64,000 nucleotides of DNA from Anaerolineae bacterium (GTDB taxonomy: Bacteria; Chloroflexota; Anaerolineae; Anaerolineales; Villigracilaceae): positions 62,001 through 126,000 of the forward strand of contig JAKLPV010000085.1 in the NCBI GenBank assembly GCA_022013685.1, read 5' to 3'. The notes beneath the pieces were generated by a model. That model was not told where the DNA came from. It saw only the letters and a program-made list of their open reading frames with translations, and did no database searches. Each line of letters begins with the position of its first letter. The stretch's first letter is position 1. A program made the position numbers and the translations under genes. Positions 9,335 to 18,769 of the stretch are shown here, piece after piece.

Positions 9335-10615
9335 ATGAAACTGATCAAATACGTTCTCATCGGCTTGGTTGCGCTCATGCTGCTGGCCGGTATGTTTACA
9401 GGCGGGCTGGCAGTCGGGTATTTCGCCAGCGGCAGTAATATCTTTCCCACAATGGGGAGCCCAATTAATTCTCCAATCTTGCCCAGTGTGACACTCTCAA
9501 CCCCTGAAGGGGCCGACGAGGGTACTCCCGCAGATTTGCAAACGCTTTTCAAGCCTTTTTGGGAAGCATGGGAATTGGTACACAACCAGTACGTTGACCA
9601 GCCTGTGGATGACGTTGCTTTGATGCAGGGTGCGATCCGCGGCATGTTGGCGTCTCTGGGCGACCAGCATACATCTTACATGGATCCGCAAGAGTTTACG
9701 GACGCCAACGCAGGGCTGGAAGGTACTTATGAAGGCATCGGTGCATATGTAGATACCAGCGGTGAGTACCTGACCATTATCAGCCCGATCAAGAATTCCC
9801 CTGCAGAGGCGGCAGGGTTGCGCCCCGGCGACAGGATCATCGCCATTGACGGCGAAGACATGACCGGCATTCAGCCCGAACTGGCCCGCCGCAGGGTGCT
9901 TGGCCCGGCAGGCAGTGTAGTCGAACTGACGGTTTCGCGTGGTGATGAGCCAGAACCGCTTATCTTTGAAATCACGCGCGCGCAAATTGTAGTTGCCAGT
10001 GTTGAGCATGAAATGTTCGAAAACGGCATTGGGTATATAAAACTTAATACCTTTGGCGATACAACCAGCAACGAACTGCGCACCGCGCTGGAAGAAATCA
10101 TGGCAAACAAACCGCGTGGTCTGGTGCTTGACATGCGAAACAACGGCGGCGGCTATCTACAAACCGCGGTCGAGGTGGCTTCACAGTTCATACCTGAAGG
10201 CGTGGTGCTGATTGAAAGATACGGCGACGGTCGTGAAGATACCTATGACGCCCGAAGCGGCGGATTGGCCACCGACATCCCGTTGGTGGTGCTGGTCAAT
10301 CAGGGTACAGCCTCGGCTTCCGAAATCGTTGCAGGCGCAATCCAGGATTACGAGCGCGGCAAATTGGTCGGTATGACGACTTTTGGCAAAGGCTCAGTGC
10401 AGATATGGAATCCGCTTTCGGATAATCAGGGCGCAGTCAGGGTGACGATCGCCAAATGGCTGACTCCCCTGGAACGCACCATCCACGAAATTGGGCTTGC
10501 CCCCGATTTCGAAGTCGACCTGACCGAGGAAGATTTTGAAGCCGAACGCGATCCTCAACTCGACAAAGCCATCGAAGTGCTTGAACAACTTATTGGTGGC
10601 ACTGCGACTGAATAA
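9335..10615 (+). CDS. S41-family C-terminal processing peptidase
   Basis: A 426-residue exported protease of the Ctp/Prc family. It has an N-terminal membrane anchor or signal (about 5-30), a short linker, a helical N-terminal region, a PDZ domain (about 125-205, with GLRPGDRIIAIDGE), and the S41 catalytic core. The Ser-Lys dyad is visible as Ser327 in GTASASEI and Lys352 in TTFGKGSVQ, 25 residues apart as in E. coli Prc. These enzymes trim exported or membrane proteins recognised by their C-termini. The start has a strong RBS (CGGAGGT, 7 bp upstream). About 190 bp of AT-rich sequence before it likely carries the promoter. Confidence 0.95.
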   Translation: MKLIKYVLIGLVALMLLAGMFTGGLAVGYFASGSNIFPTMGSPINSPILPSVTLSTPEGADEGTPADLQTLFKPFWEAWELVHNQYVDQPVDDVALMQGAIRGMLASLGDQHTSYMDPQEFTDANAGLEGTYEGIGAYVDTSGEYLTIISPIKNSPAEAAGLRPGDRIIAIDGEDMTGIQPELARRRVLGPAGSVVELTVSRGDEPEPLIFEITRAQIVVASVEHEMFENGIGYIKLNTFGDTTSNELRTALEEIMANKPRGLVLDMRNNGGGYLQTAVEVASQFIPEGVVLIERYGDGREDTYDARSGGLATDIPLVVLVNQGTASASEIVAGAIQDYERGKLVGMTTFGKGSVQIWNPLSDNQGAVRVTIAKWLTPLERTIHEIGLAPDFEVDLTEEDFEAERDPQLDKAIEVLEQLIGGTATE

Positions 10616-10682
10616 GATTTCATTCGTAAGATATACTACGAACCCAAATTTGTAAAGAATTGTTTGGAAAACGGAGGTAACC

Positions 10683-11372
10683 ATGTTTTTCGACATCAAC
10701 TACTTGTTTTACATGATACCGGCCTTCATTTTGATGGCAATGACATCGTGGTATGTCAAATCGGCCTACAATAAGTGGAGTCAGGTGCGCGCCCGCTCCG
10801 GGCTGACCGGCGCACAGGCTACCCAGCGCCTGATTGCTGCGGGTGGCCTGTATGATGTGCGTGTGGAAGGTATCGCCGGGGACATGACTGACCACTATGA
10901 CCCGCGTAACAAAGTTCTGCGGCTTTCGCAGGGGGTCGCCAATGTCCCATCGGTGGCGGCGCTGGCGATTGCCGCTCACGAACTTGGACATGCCATGCAG
11001 GATGCCGAGAATTACTTCCCGTTGCGCCTGCGAGCGGCGCTGGTTCCGGCTGTTAATATTGGCTCGAACCTGGGCTGGATCCTCATTCTGTTGGGCCTGT
11101 TTCTTGGTTTTACCCAATTGGCCTGGGTTGGCGTTGTCGCCTTTTCAGCGGGAACGGTCTTTGCCCTGGCAACCCTGCCGGTTGAATTCGACGCTTCAGC
11201 CCGCGCCAAACGCCTGTTGGCAGATTCCGGGATCATTTCAGGCCCGGATGAAATGAACGGGGTCAATAACGTGCTCAACGCCGCTGCGCTGACTTATGTG
11301 GCCGGGCTGGTGACTGCCGTGCTGCAACTGCTGTACTACGTCAGCCTGGTGAGCGGACGCAGCCGCGATTAG
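10683..11372 (+). CDS. YugP-type zinc metallopeptidase
   Basis: A 229-residue membrane protein: one helix at the N-terminus, a zinc site AIAAHELGHAMQ (HExxH-like HELGH, about residue 98), then two hydrophobic pairs (about 120-165 and 195-225). This layout matches the YugP/Zn_peptidase_2 family, whose substrates are poorly known. The early SGLTGAQATQRLIAAGGL and RVEGIAGDMTDHYDPRNKVL segments are typical of the family. The RBS ACGGAGGT is strong. It follows the S41 protease by 67 bp, so the two may form a unit for protein turnover at the membrane. Confidence 0.92.
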   Translation: MFFDINYLFYMIPAFILMAMTSWYVKSAYNKWSQVRARSGLTGAQATQRLIAAGGLYDVRVEGIAGDMTDHYDPRNKVLRLSQGVANVPSVAALAIAAHELGHAMQDAENYFPLRLRAALVPAVNIGSNLGWILILLGLFLGFTQLAWVGVVAFSAGTVFALATLPVEFDASARAKRLLADSGIISGPDEMNGVNNVLNAAALTYVAGLVTAVLQLLYYVSLVSGRSRD

Positions 11373-11396
11373 AGCCGGAACAATGCCAATAATGCA

Positions 11397-11429
11397 AAAG
11401 GCGAGAGACCTGAAATCTCTCGCCTTTTT
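11397..11429 (+). terminator. Intrinsic terminator after the zinc peptidase gene
   Basis: AAAGGCGAGAGA / TCTCTCGCCTTT with a 7-nt loop and a following T-run (11425-11429). It also faces the convergent gene ending at 11448. Confidence 0.88.
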
Positions 11430-11447
11430 GATTTCGCCGCAATTCTT

Positions 11448-12032
11448 TTACGGCAAAGCCAGGCTGGGACGGATGCGGTGTGAACTGCCCTCCCAAACTT
11501 CCTGTGGGTAGACGATCTGATTGGTGCCAGGCAGTTGTTCCATCGCCAGGCCAGTGTTCAGGTCGATCCCAACTTGCAAATAGGCCTTGTAAACCAACTG
11601 GCTGCAATAGAAAGCGTCTTCGGTCTCGGGATTAAGAAAATTCAGATTATAGGGCTTGCCAACCTGGCACAGGCAGTAATCGGCCACAACCTTGCGCATG
11701 TTATCGTCCTCATCTTCCGACAATCCCAAACCGTCGAGCGGGGCGGCAATACCGTAAAAGGTGTCGAACAGCAGACCGCGCTCACGGGCCATGATTTCAG
11801 TATCCCAGTGATCGCCCGGCACTTCAAACGTAATTACCCCGCGCGTCCCAGACTCGATGCAGCGGCCATCCGGGCCAATATAGATGGCGACATGATCGAC
11901 ATCGCCCGGCACAAGCCGCCCGACCAGGCGCCAAAATTCTCCCGGCAGGATGTCGGGTTTGCCATTCATTGTGCAGATAAGATCGCCTGTCCGCAAGGTC
12001 AGGCCTTCGATTTCATAGGTGTAAACCATCAT
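11448..12032 (-). CDS. Permuted NlpC/P60-like (YiiX/YebB type) cysteine hydrolase
   Basis: A 194-residue protein with the catalytic His in VDHVAIYIGPDGRCIES (about residue 45) before the catalytic Cys in AFYCSQLVYKAY (about residue 138). His before Cys marks the circularly permuted papain-like fold of the YiiX/YebB and LRAT relatives. These enzymes act on amide or ester bonds, and some are lipid- or peptidoglycan-active. There is no signal peptide, so it is probably cytoplasmic. The start is ATGATG with AAGGAG 6 bp upstream. It lies 41 bp downstream of the methyltransferase gene on the same strand and could be co-transcribed. The exact substrate is not predictable. Confidence 0.82.
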   Translation of the reverse strand: MMVYTYEIEGLTLRTGDLICTMNGKPDILPGEFWRLVGRLVPGDVDHVAIYIGPDGRCIESGTRGVITFEVPGDHWDTEIMARERGLLFDTFYGIAAPLDGLGLSEDEDDNMRKVVADYCLCQVGKPYNLNFLNPETEDAFYCSQLVYKAYLQVGIDLNTGLAMEQLPGTNQIVYPQEVWEGSSHRIRPSLALP

Positions 12033-12073
12033 AGTCGTTCTCCTTACAAATTACCCTGACTTACGAATGTTTT

Positions 12074-12996
12074 TCAATGCAGTTGCACTATTTTTACCAG
12101 AAAATCCATCTGGTGGGCAATGTAGACCAGTTCGCCACGCTCCACCTGCGCGCGCCGACCGGCCAGCCAGCCGGCAAAACGTTCCGGGTCGAGGCCGGGG
12201 TGATTCAGCAAAGATGTTTCAAAAAAGTGCAGGATGAAGTGCAGGAAGTAGGCTTCGTCAGCCGGATACTGACCCTTGTGCGGGTACACGACCCAGTCTG
12301 ATGCGCCAGCGGAAACGATCTCAGCCCTGGCCTGTTCCAGATGCCCGAACAGGTGGCGGCCCGATTGGCTGTCGCCGCCGCTGGGGCGGGAATCCATGCT
12401 CTGGTGGTAAAGCTGCTCGATGAGTGCATCCAGTTTGGGGTCGAGGGCCGGTTCGAGGCTGGTCAGGCCGTCAAAGTTGATCGTCAGCCAAGCCAGGCCC
12501 TCGGGTTTGAGCAGCGAAAATAACGAGACCAAGGATGCGGGCATGGGCAGCAGGTCGAGAAAGGCGTGGGCGATCAATAAATCATAACAGAATCCGGCCT
12601 CAGTTTGGATAAAGTCGAAGACATCCGCCTGAACAAAACGGACGGTGATCGCGGATGCGCGAGCGGATTTTGAAGCGGACAAACGGAGGTTTGCGCCCGG
12701 GGTTTCGACGCTAAATCCATTTTGGCTGGCCCATTCTGTCAGCCATTGGCGGGCGAAGGCGATATTTTCTTCCATTTCGTCGACAAGGGTATAGTGAACA
12801 TTGGCTGGTAAAATGTCCCAACGCAAGAGGCGCACCAGCATCGAGCCGATACCCGCGCCGACTTCGACAATTTGCAAGGGCTGTTCGCTGGGTATATTTT
12901 GAGCGCCGAAACGAGGTCGGCCAGCACAATGCGATTTAGGGCGCGATCGTCCACGCTTTGTTTGGCGAGCAGGTAACGCGGAAAGGAGAAATCCAT
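12074..12996 (-). pseudogene. SAM-dependent methyltransferase broken by a frameshift
   Basis: The likely start is ATG 12996, with GGAG 8 bp upstream, giving MDFSFPRYLLAKQSVDDRAL and then LNRIVLADLVSAL. The frame must change near 12897-12900 to continue as NIPSEQPLQIVEVGAG, the SAM-binding motif I of a class I methyltransferase (also VDEMEEN, DLLIAHAFLDLL). At the junction the minus strand reads CTCAAAATATACCC; adding one A to the AAAA run gives SALKNIPSEQPLQ without a break. The downstream frame alone is open to 13054, but its N-terminus there is nonsense. This is either a recent pseudogene or an under-called homopolymer. The rest of the gene, to 12074, is intact. Confidence 0.75.
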
Positions 12997-13194
12997 GCAA
13001 ACAACTCCAGAATTTGGATATTTTGAGTGTATCACAGGCTGTCAAAAGGCGCACATTTTTTTGCCGGGCGAGGATGAATAACGGCCCTGGTCAAAAACTG
13101 CGCTTTTTCTTGGTTGCAAGGCGCAATTTTTGAGCGGGACGGGTATAATAGATTTGTCTGACAACTTTCTGTCCCTTCGTTCAGGAGTATCCCT

Positions 13195-14661
13195 ATGTCT
13201 AAAATCGACCTGACCATCCACCCCGACCGGCGCAAACGCGCCATCCAGCGCGCCCGCGAGCGTAACATTATTATCCCTACCTATGCCCAGATGAAGGACC
13301 CGTCCAAAATACCGGCGAAAATGAAAGAAGAGCTTGCCGGGATTGGGTTGTGGGATATTCATCCGCGTAACTTGTTCCGCATTACATGGAAGAATGAAGC
13401 CAAGGCCAGCGGCGGTGGGTTTGGCGGCGTTAATTATATTGAATTGCCTTCGTCGCTTACCGGCACCCCGGCGCGGATCATTGCCATCGTTGGCAAGTGG
13501 TTCCCAACCGGCGCGCACAAGGTCGGAGCGGCGTTTTCGTGTCTGGTGCCGCGCCTGGTGACCGGTCAGTTCGACCCGACCACCCAGAAGGCGGTCTGGC
13601 CCTCGACCGGCAATTACTGCCGGGGCGGGGCCTACGATTCAGCCTTGCTGGCCTGCGAATCGATCGCGATCCTGCCCGAGGGTATGAGCCGCGAGCGTTT
13701 CGAGTGGCTGGCAAAAGTGGCCGGAGAAACGATCAAAACCCCCGGCTCCGAATCCAATGTCAAGGAAATTTTCGATAAATGCAATGAACTGCGTAACTCG
13801 GGCCAGGACCTGATGATCTTCGATCAGTTCCAGGAGTTTGGTAATTACCTGTGGCACTACGAAGTGACCGGCCACGCGTTGGAAGAAGTGCTGAAAGCCG
13901 CCATGCGCCCCGGCGACCGCTATCGCGGCATGACCAGCGCCACCGGTTCGGCGGGTTCGATTGCCAGCGGCGATTATATGAAGCAGTTGTTCCCTGAAAG
14001 CAAAATTGCGGCCAGTGAAGCGCTGCAATGCCCGACCCTGCTCGAAAACGGATTTGGTTCGCACCGCATTGAAGGCATTGGAGACAAACATGTTCCGTGG
14101 GTCCACAATACCAAGAATACCGACCTGGTGGTGGCAATAGACGACAACGCAGTCGTCAACCTGGCGCGTTTGTTCAATGAACCGGTCGGGCAGCAGTATC
14201 TTGCTTCGATCGGAATTCCAGCAGAGACGATTGCTCAACTCGACCTTTTGGGTTTCTCGAGCATCTCCAATGTGCTGACAGCGATCAAAATGGCCAAATA
14301 CTACGAGATGGGCGAAAATGACATCATCCTGACGATTGCCACCGACTCGATGGAACTTTACAACAGCCGCCTGCACGAAATGCACGCTGAAATGGGCGCA
14401 TACAGCGACCGCGACGCCTCCGCTGATTTCGCGCGCTGGCTGATGGGTCAATCGACCGATAATATGCTCGAACTGCGCTACACCGACCGCCGCCGGATTC
14501 ATAACCTGAAATATTACACCTGGATCGAACAACAGGGAAAAACCTACGAGGAAATCCAGGCCATGTGGTATGACGATGATTTCTGGACTGGCTTCCAGAA
14601 ACAGGCCGATGAGATCGACGAATTGATCGTGGAATTCAACAAGGAAGTTGGCCTTTCGTAA
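13195..14661 (+). CDS. PLP-dependent fold-type II enzyme (cysteine synthase-like beta subunit)
   Basis: A 488-residue protein of the tryptophan synthase beta/cysteine synthase superfamily. The PLP lysine is most likely in WFPTGAHKVGAAFSCLVP (about residue 107); the glycine-rich phosphate-binding loop appears as TSATGSAGSIASGDY. The Ala/Gly-rich GVNYIELPSSL segment before it is typical of a long (about 480-residue) subgroup of uncharacterised PLP beta-subunit proteins. The reaction is unknown; beta-replacement or beta-elimination on a serine-type amino acid is a reasonable guess. A -10 TATAAT occurs at 13144-13149. A weak AGGAG precedes the ATG. The nitroreductase follows by 24 bp, suggesting an operon. 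Confidence 0.82.
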   Translation: MSKIDLTIHPDRRKRAIQRARERNIIIPTYAQMKDPSKIPAKMKEELAGIGLWDIHPRNLFRITWKNEAKASGGGFGGVNYIELPSSLTGTPARIIAIVGKWFPTGAHKVGAAFSCLVPRLVTGQFDPTTQKAVWPSTGNYCRGGAYDSALLACESIAILPEGMSRERFEWLAKVAGETIKTPGSESNVKEIFDKCNELRNSGQDLMIFDQFQEFGNYLWHYEVTGHALEEVLKAAMRPGDRYRGMTSATGSAGSIASGDYMKQLFPESKIAASEALQCPTLLENGFGSHRIEGIGDKHVPWVHNTKNTDLVVAIDDNAVVNLARLFNEPVGQQYLASIGIPAETIAQLDLLGFSSISNVLTAIKMAKYYEMGENDIILTIATDSMELYNSRLHEMHAEMGAYSDRDASADFARWLMGQSTDNMLELRYTDRRRIHNLKYYTWIEQQGKTYEEIQAMWYDDDFWTGFQKQADEIDELIVEFNKEVGLS

Positions 14662-14685
14662 CGCAATTTGCTCTGGAGTCTGCCG

Positions 14686-15243
14686 ATGGAACTTTTTGAA
14701 GCGATATTCTCCCGCCAGTCGATCGGCAAGGTCAAACCTGACCCCGTGCCGCGCGAGGTGATCGAGCAGCTTCTTGCGGCGGCGGTGCAGGCTCCGAACC
14801 ACTACAAAGTGCGTCCCTGGCGTTTTGTGGTCGTTTCGGGGAACGCTCGCAATCAATTGGGTGAGATCATGGCCCGGTCTTTTCTGGCGCAAAACCCGTC
14901 CCTGCCACCCGAAGCGCTCGAAAAAGAACGCGGCAAGCCGCTGCGCGCCCCGGTTTTGATCGCTGTGGGTGTCGACAAACCGTCTGAGCCGAAGGTCAGT
15001 GAGATTGAAAACATCGCAGCGGTGGCGGCAGCCTGCCAGAACATCCTGCTGGCAGCCAACTCGCTGGGGTTGGGCGCTATCTGGCGCACCGGCTCGGCGG
15101 CCCGGGATGCGCGGGTAAAAGAGTGGCTGGGACTTGCACCCGACCAGCACCTGCTCGGCCTGATCTATATCGGCTATCCTGAAAACCCGCCTGCGCCCAT
15201 CAACCGACCCGGATTCGAAACCCAAACGACCTGGAAAGCTTGA
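14686..15243 (+). CDS. Nitroreductase family protein
   Basis: A 185-residue FMN-dependent NAD(P)H oxidoreductase of the nitroreductase fold. FMN-phosphate contacts are visible as FSRQSIGKVKPDPVP (in place of RRSIRxF), the APNHYKVRPWRF loop, and NILLAANSLGLGAIWRTG near the C-terminus. Its physiological substrate is unknown. ATG 14686 has CTGGAG 9 bp upstream; a TTG six codons earlier is possible but less likely. It shares a transcript with the preceding PLP enzyme and ends at a strong terminator. Confidence 0.92.
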   Translation: MELFEAIFSRQSIGKVKPDPVPREVIEQLLAAAVQAPNHYKVRPWRFVVVSGNARNQLGEIMARSFLAQNPSLPPEALEKERGKPLRAPVLIAVGVDKPSEPKVSEIENIAAVAAACQNILLAANSLGLGAIWRTGSAARDARVKEWLGLAPDQHLLGLIYIGYPENPPAPINRPGFETQTTWKA

Positions 15244-15267
15244 TAAACCCAATCATCCTGTACCCCC

Positions 15268-15303
15268 AAAGACGCGCCTCTGTCAGGCGCGTCTTTTTTT
15301 TTG
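15268..15303 (+). terminator. Intrinsic terminator
   Basis: AAAGACGCGCCT / AGGCGCGTCTTT (12-bp arms, 5-nt loop) followed by a long T-run to 15303. It ends the PLP enzyme-nitroreductase unit. Confidence 0.92.
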
Positions 15304-15391
15304 TATTACTAAATCTCCCTCTTTTGACGCGCCGAACATGTTACATTCGTCACTCTAATAATTCGGAGATTTCTTATAAGATATACCTGTC

Positions 15392-15736
15392 ATGCATGAA
15401 CTTGCCATCACTGAGTCGATTCTCGAAATTTCTTTGCGTCATGCCCAAGCCCAAAACGCCACAAAAATCACTGATTTATATATTGTCATGGGACAGTGGT
15501 CGAGCGTGGTGGACGATTCCGTTCAATTCTACTGGGACATGATCAGCGATGGCACGATAGCCCAGGGCGCGAACCTGCACTTTGAGCGCATCCGAACCGA
15601 GTTGACCTGCCTCGACTGCGGCAAGGTTTACCAGCCTGATGCGGAAACCCTGCCCTGCCCAAATTGCCAGAGCACGCGCCTGAAAGTGACCAAAGGCGAA
15701 GAGTTTCGGTTGGATTCGATTGAAATAGAAAACTGA
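15392..15736 (+). CDS. hypA: Hydrogenase/urease nickel chaperone HypA
   Basis: A 114-residue protein beginning MHELAITESIL, with the invariant Ni-binding His2, and carrying the structural zinc site C-x2-C (CLDCG, about 73-76) and C-x2-C (CPNCQ, about 90-93). With HypB it delivers Ni to the active site of [NiFe] hydrogenase. The gene is the first of hypA-hypB-hypF, with HypB 12 bp downstream. The upstream 90 bp includes AT-rich TATAAGATATA sequence that could be the -10. No hydrogenase subunit gene is in the window. Confidence 0.96.
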   Translation: MHELAITESILEISLRHAQAQNATKITDLYIVMGQWSSVVDDSVQFYWDMISDGTIAQGANLHFERIRTELTCLDCGKVYQPDAETLPCPNCQSTRLKVTKGEEFRLDSIEIEN

Positions 15737-15748
15737 AAGGCAAGCACC

Positions 15749-16423
15749 ATGCCCGAACGCATCCCCGTTGTCGAAAAAATCCTTTCTGCCAATGACCGCT
15801 TGGCCGATGAAAACCGCGCCTGTATCGACGCGGCGGGCGTTTTTTCCATCAATATTATGGCCTCTCCCGGCGCGGGTAAGACCAGCCTCATTGAACAAAC
15901 CGTGCGCGCCTTCAGTTCGCAATACCGCATAGGCATGATCAACGGCGATATCCTGACCAGTCTGGATGCCGACCGCGCTGCGGCTGCCGGGGCGGTTGCG
16001 GTTCAGATCAACACCGGCGGCAATTGCCACCTGGATGCCGTCATGCTGCAATCGGCGCTCGATCAAATCGGCCTGGAAAGCCTCGACTTGCTGATCGTTG
16101 AAAATGTCGGCAACCTGATCTGCCCGGCCGAGTTTCGTTTGGGAACCCATAAAAATGTGATCGTCGCCTCCATCCCGGAGGGCGACGACAAACCCCATAA
16201 ATACCCGTCCATGTATCGCGGGGCCGACGTGCTGGTGCTCAATAAAATCGACCTGCTGCCCTACGTCACGTTCCGTATGGACTTTTTCCGCCAGGGTGTA
16301 GCCGTTCTCAACCCCGGCGTAACCCAGTTTGACCTGTCCTGCCGCACCGGCGAAGGCCTGCAAGCCTGGTATGACTGGCTTGCGTCCAACCTGTCAGATC
16401 GAAAAGTAATATTCCAGACCTGA
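15749..16423 (+). CDS. hypB: Hydrogenase nickel-incorporation GTPase HypB
   Basis: A 224-residue SIMIBI-class GTPase: P-loop ASPGAGKTSLIE (about 37-48), metal/nucleotide-coupled GGNCHLDA (about 90), ENVGNLICPAEF and guanine-specificity NKID. The short form lacks the N-terminal CxxCGC and His-rich nickel-storage segments of some HypBs. It hydrolyses GTP to drive Ni transfer from HypA into the hydrogenase large subunit. RBS GAAAGG lies 12 bp before the ATG. HypF begins 21 bp downstream. Confidence 0.96.
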   Translation: MPERIPVVEKILSANDRLADENRACIDAAGVFSINIMASPGAGKTSLIEQTVRAFSSQYRIGMINGDILTSLDADRAAAAGAVAVQINTGGNCHLDAVMLQSALDQIGLESLDLLIVENVGNLICPAEFRLGTHKNVIVASIPEGDDKPHKYPSMYRGADVLVLNKIDLLPYVTFRMDFFRQGVAVLNPGVTQFDLSCRTGEGLQAWYDWLASNLSDRKVIFQT

Positions 16424-16444
16424 CATCTCGCACCTGACAATTCT

Positions 16445-18769
16445 ATGACACTTCACGCTCTCTCCATCCACATCACCGGTATCGCCCAAGGGGCTGGTTT
16501 TCGGCCCTTTGCCTGCGACCTCGCCACGCGCCTGGGGCTGACCGGCTGGGTGCGCGATACCCCAACAGGCGTGGATATCGAGCTGGAAGGTCAATCTCCC
16601 GCGCTGGAAGAATTTGTTCGACACCTGCGTAGCGATGCCCCGCCGCCGCTCCGCCTCGAGCAGGTGGATGTTAGCCCGCATCTCCCGACCGGCTACGAAA
16701 TTTTTGAAATTCTGAATGCTGGAGCTGTTCCCGCCATTTTTCAGCCCATTTTGCCAGACCTTGGCATCTGCCCGGATTGCCTGCGCGAACTTTTTGACCC
16801 CAAAGACCGCCATTATCACTACCCGTTCATCAACTGCGCCAACTGTGGTCCGCGCTTTACCATTGTCAAAGACGCTCCCTACGAGCGGCCCAAGACCAGC
16901 ATGTCGGTTTTTCCGATCTGCCCGGATTGCGCCGCTGAATACGCAGACCCGGCAGACCGCCGTTTTCAGGCCCAGTCGCTGGCCTGCCCCGAATGCGGGC
17001 CGCGCGTCTGGCTCGAAATTACACGCGCCGATTCTCCCACCGGGAAAACCAACATCGCCCAGTACACTCTTGGCGACGAGGCCATCCTGGCCAGCCAGCG
17101 CCTGCTGCGCGAAGGCAAGATCGTGGCCGTCAAAGGCCTGGGTGGATTCCATTTAACTTGCGACGCCCTCAACTCTGAAGCTGTCGCAGAATTACGCAGC
17201 CGCAAATTGAGTGTCGATAAGCCTTTCGCGCTGATGATGCCCAACCTGGCGGCGGTCGAAGAGCATTGCTTCGTCAGCCCCGAAGAACGAACCTTGCTCG
17301 AATCCCCGGCCCGGCCCATCGTCCTGCTGCGCCGCCGCCTTGTAACAACGATTGCCGAACAGGTTGCGCCCGGTCAAAATTATCTGGGTGTCATGCTGCC
17401 TCATACCCCCCTGCACTATCTCCTTCTTGCCGATTCGTCTGGCTCCAGCGCCCGCCCGCTGGTGGTGGCCAGCGCCAACCGGGCTGAAGAACCGATCTGC
17501 ACCGACAACGTCGAGGCTCGCGAGCAACTGGCAGGCCTGGCCGATGCCTTCCTGATGCATGATCGCGACATCCAGGTCCGCGCCGAGGATTCGGTCATGC
17601 GCATCCTGCCTGACCTGGGGCATTATTCCATCCGCCGTTCGCGCGGCTATGCACCCTTCCCGGTACAACTGCCCTGGCAAGCCGCGCCTTTGCTGGCGAC
17701 CGGCGCGCAGCTCAAAAACAGCTTTTGTCTCACCAAAAACCATTATGCTTTTCTTAGCCATCACATCGGCGACCTGGAAAACTACGAAACGCTCAAATCT
17801 TTCGAAGACGGCATTGCCCATTTTGAAAAACTCTTTCACGTCCGCCCGGCAGCGATTGCCTGCGACCTGCAGCCCGATTATTTAACCAGCCGCTATGCCG
17901 CGGAGCGCGCCGGGCGCGAGAACTTGGCGCTTATCCCCGTCCAGCACCAGCATGCCCACATTGCCGCGCTGATGGCCGAACACAGGCTGGATGGCTCCGA
18001 AGCGGTGATCGGGGTTGCCTTCGACGGGGCGGGCTATGGTGATGACGGCAATCTTTGGGGAGGGGAATTTTTGCTGGCAGATTACGCTGGTTATAAGCGC
18101 CTGGCCCACCTGCGCTATTTCCCGTTACCAGGCGCGGGAGCCGGCGCGACCCTCCGGCGGCCTTCGTACACAGCCCTGGGCTTGCTCCACGCCCTGGGGT
18201 TGGACTGGGATAACGCCCATGCAGATCTATGCTACGAAGATCGCACGGCCCTGCGCATCCAACTGGAGCGCAATTTGAATTGTCCCCTCACTTCGAGCGT
18301 GGGAAACCTGTTTGACGCCGCTGCTGCCCTGGTGGGAGCGCGCCAACAGGTCACTTACCAGGCCCAGGCCGCCATCGAATTTGAAGCGCTGGCCGACCCC
18401 GATGAAACCGGCCTGTATCCGTTCGAGTTCGCCGAAGGGCAGATAAACCCCTCCACCGCCATCGAAGCCCTGCTGGCGGATGTGCTGGCGGGTCAACCCG
18501 CCAGCCGGGTTTCAGCGCGATTCCATAACGGGTTGGCGCACCTGGTTCGGGATGTTTGCAGCAGCATAAGGGTGGAGTCGAGCGCTTCCCGCGTCGCCTT
18601 GAGCGGCGGGGTCTGGCAAAATGTTACCCTGTTGATGAAAACCATTCCGCTCTTGCAGCGCGAAGGTTTCCAGGTTTATTTCCATCACAAAGTCCCGGCC
18701 AACGACGGCGGGCTGGCGCTCGGTCAGGCGGCGATTGCGGCCTGGCAATTGCGTTCCAGGACCGTTTAA
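16445..18769 (+). CDS. hypF: Carbamoyltransferase HypF
   Basis: A 774-residue enzyme that activates carbamoyl phosphate to make the cyanide ligands of [NiFe] hydrogenase. Domains: acylphosphatase (1-95, ITGIAQGAGFRPFACDLA; the usual VQGVGFRP has a Gly-for-Val variant), two zinc fingers built from CPDC, CANC, CPDC and CPEC pairs (about 110-185), YrdC-like (about 205-390), and a Kae1-like domain (about 395-770) with HQHAHIAALMAEH, FDGAGYGDDGNLWGGEF and ALSGGVWQN. Full length. The stop codon overlaps by 4 bp the stop of the convergent DUF1801 gene, so no terminator separates them. Confidence 0.97.
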   Translation: MTLHALSIHITGIAQGAGFRPFACDLATRLGLTGWVRDTPTGVDIELEGQSPALEEFVRHLRSDAPPPLRLEQVDVSPHLPTGYEIFEILNAGAVPAIFQPILPDLGICPDCLRELFDPKDRHYHYPFINCANCGPRFTIVKDAPYERPKTSMSVFPICPDCAAEYADPADRRFQAQSLACPECGPRVWLEITRADSPTGKTNIAQYTLGDEAILASQRLLREGKIVAVKGLGGFHLTCDALNSEAVAELRSRKLSVDKPFALMMPNLAAVEEHCFVSPEERTLLESPARPIVLLRRRLVTTIAEQVAPGQNYLGVMLPHTPLHYLLLADSSGSSARPLVVASANRAEEPICTDNVEAREQLAGLADAFLMHDRDIQVRAEDSVMRILPDLGHYSIRRSRGYAPFPVQLPWQAAPLLATGAQLKNSFCLTKNHYAFLSHHIGDLENYETLKSFEDGIAHFEKLFHVRPAAIACDLQPDYLTSRYAAERAGRENLALIPVQHQHAHIAALMAEHRLDGSEAVIGVAFDGAGYGDDGNLWGGEFLLADYAGYKRLAHLRYFPLPGAGAGATLRRPSYTALGLLHALGLDWDNAHADLCYEDRTALRIQLERNLNCPLTSSVGNLFDAAAALVGARQQVTYQAQAAIEFEALADPDETGLYPFEFAEGQINPSTAIEALLADVLAGQPASRVSARFHNGLAHLVRDVCSSIRVESSASRVALSGGVWQNVTLLMKTIPLLQREGFQVYFHHKVPANDGGLALGQAAIAAWQLRSRTV

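Noticed and set aside
13639-15252. A 537-codon open frame on the minus strand
   Set aside because: It is antisense to the PLP enzyme and nitroreductase genes, which have clear family motifs. Its product has low complexity and no known motif.
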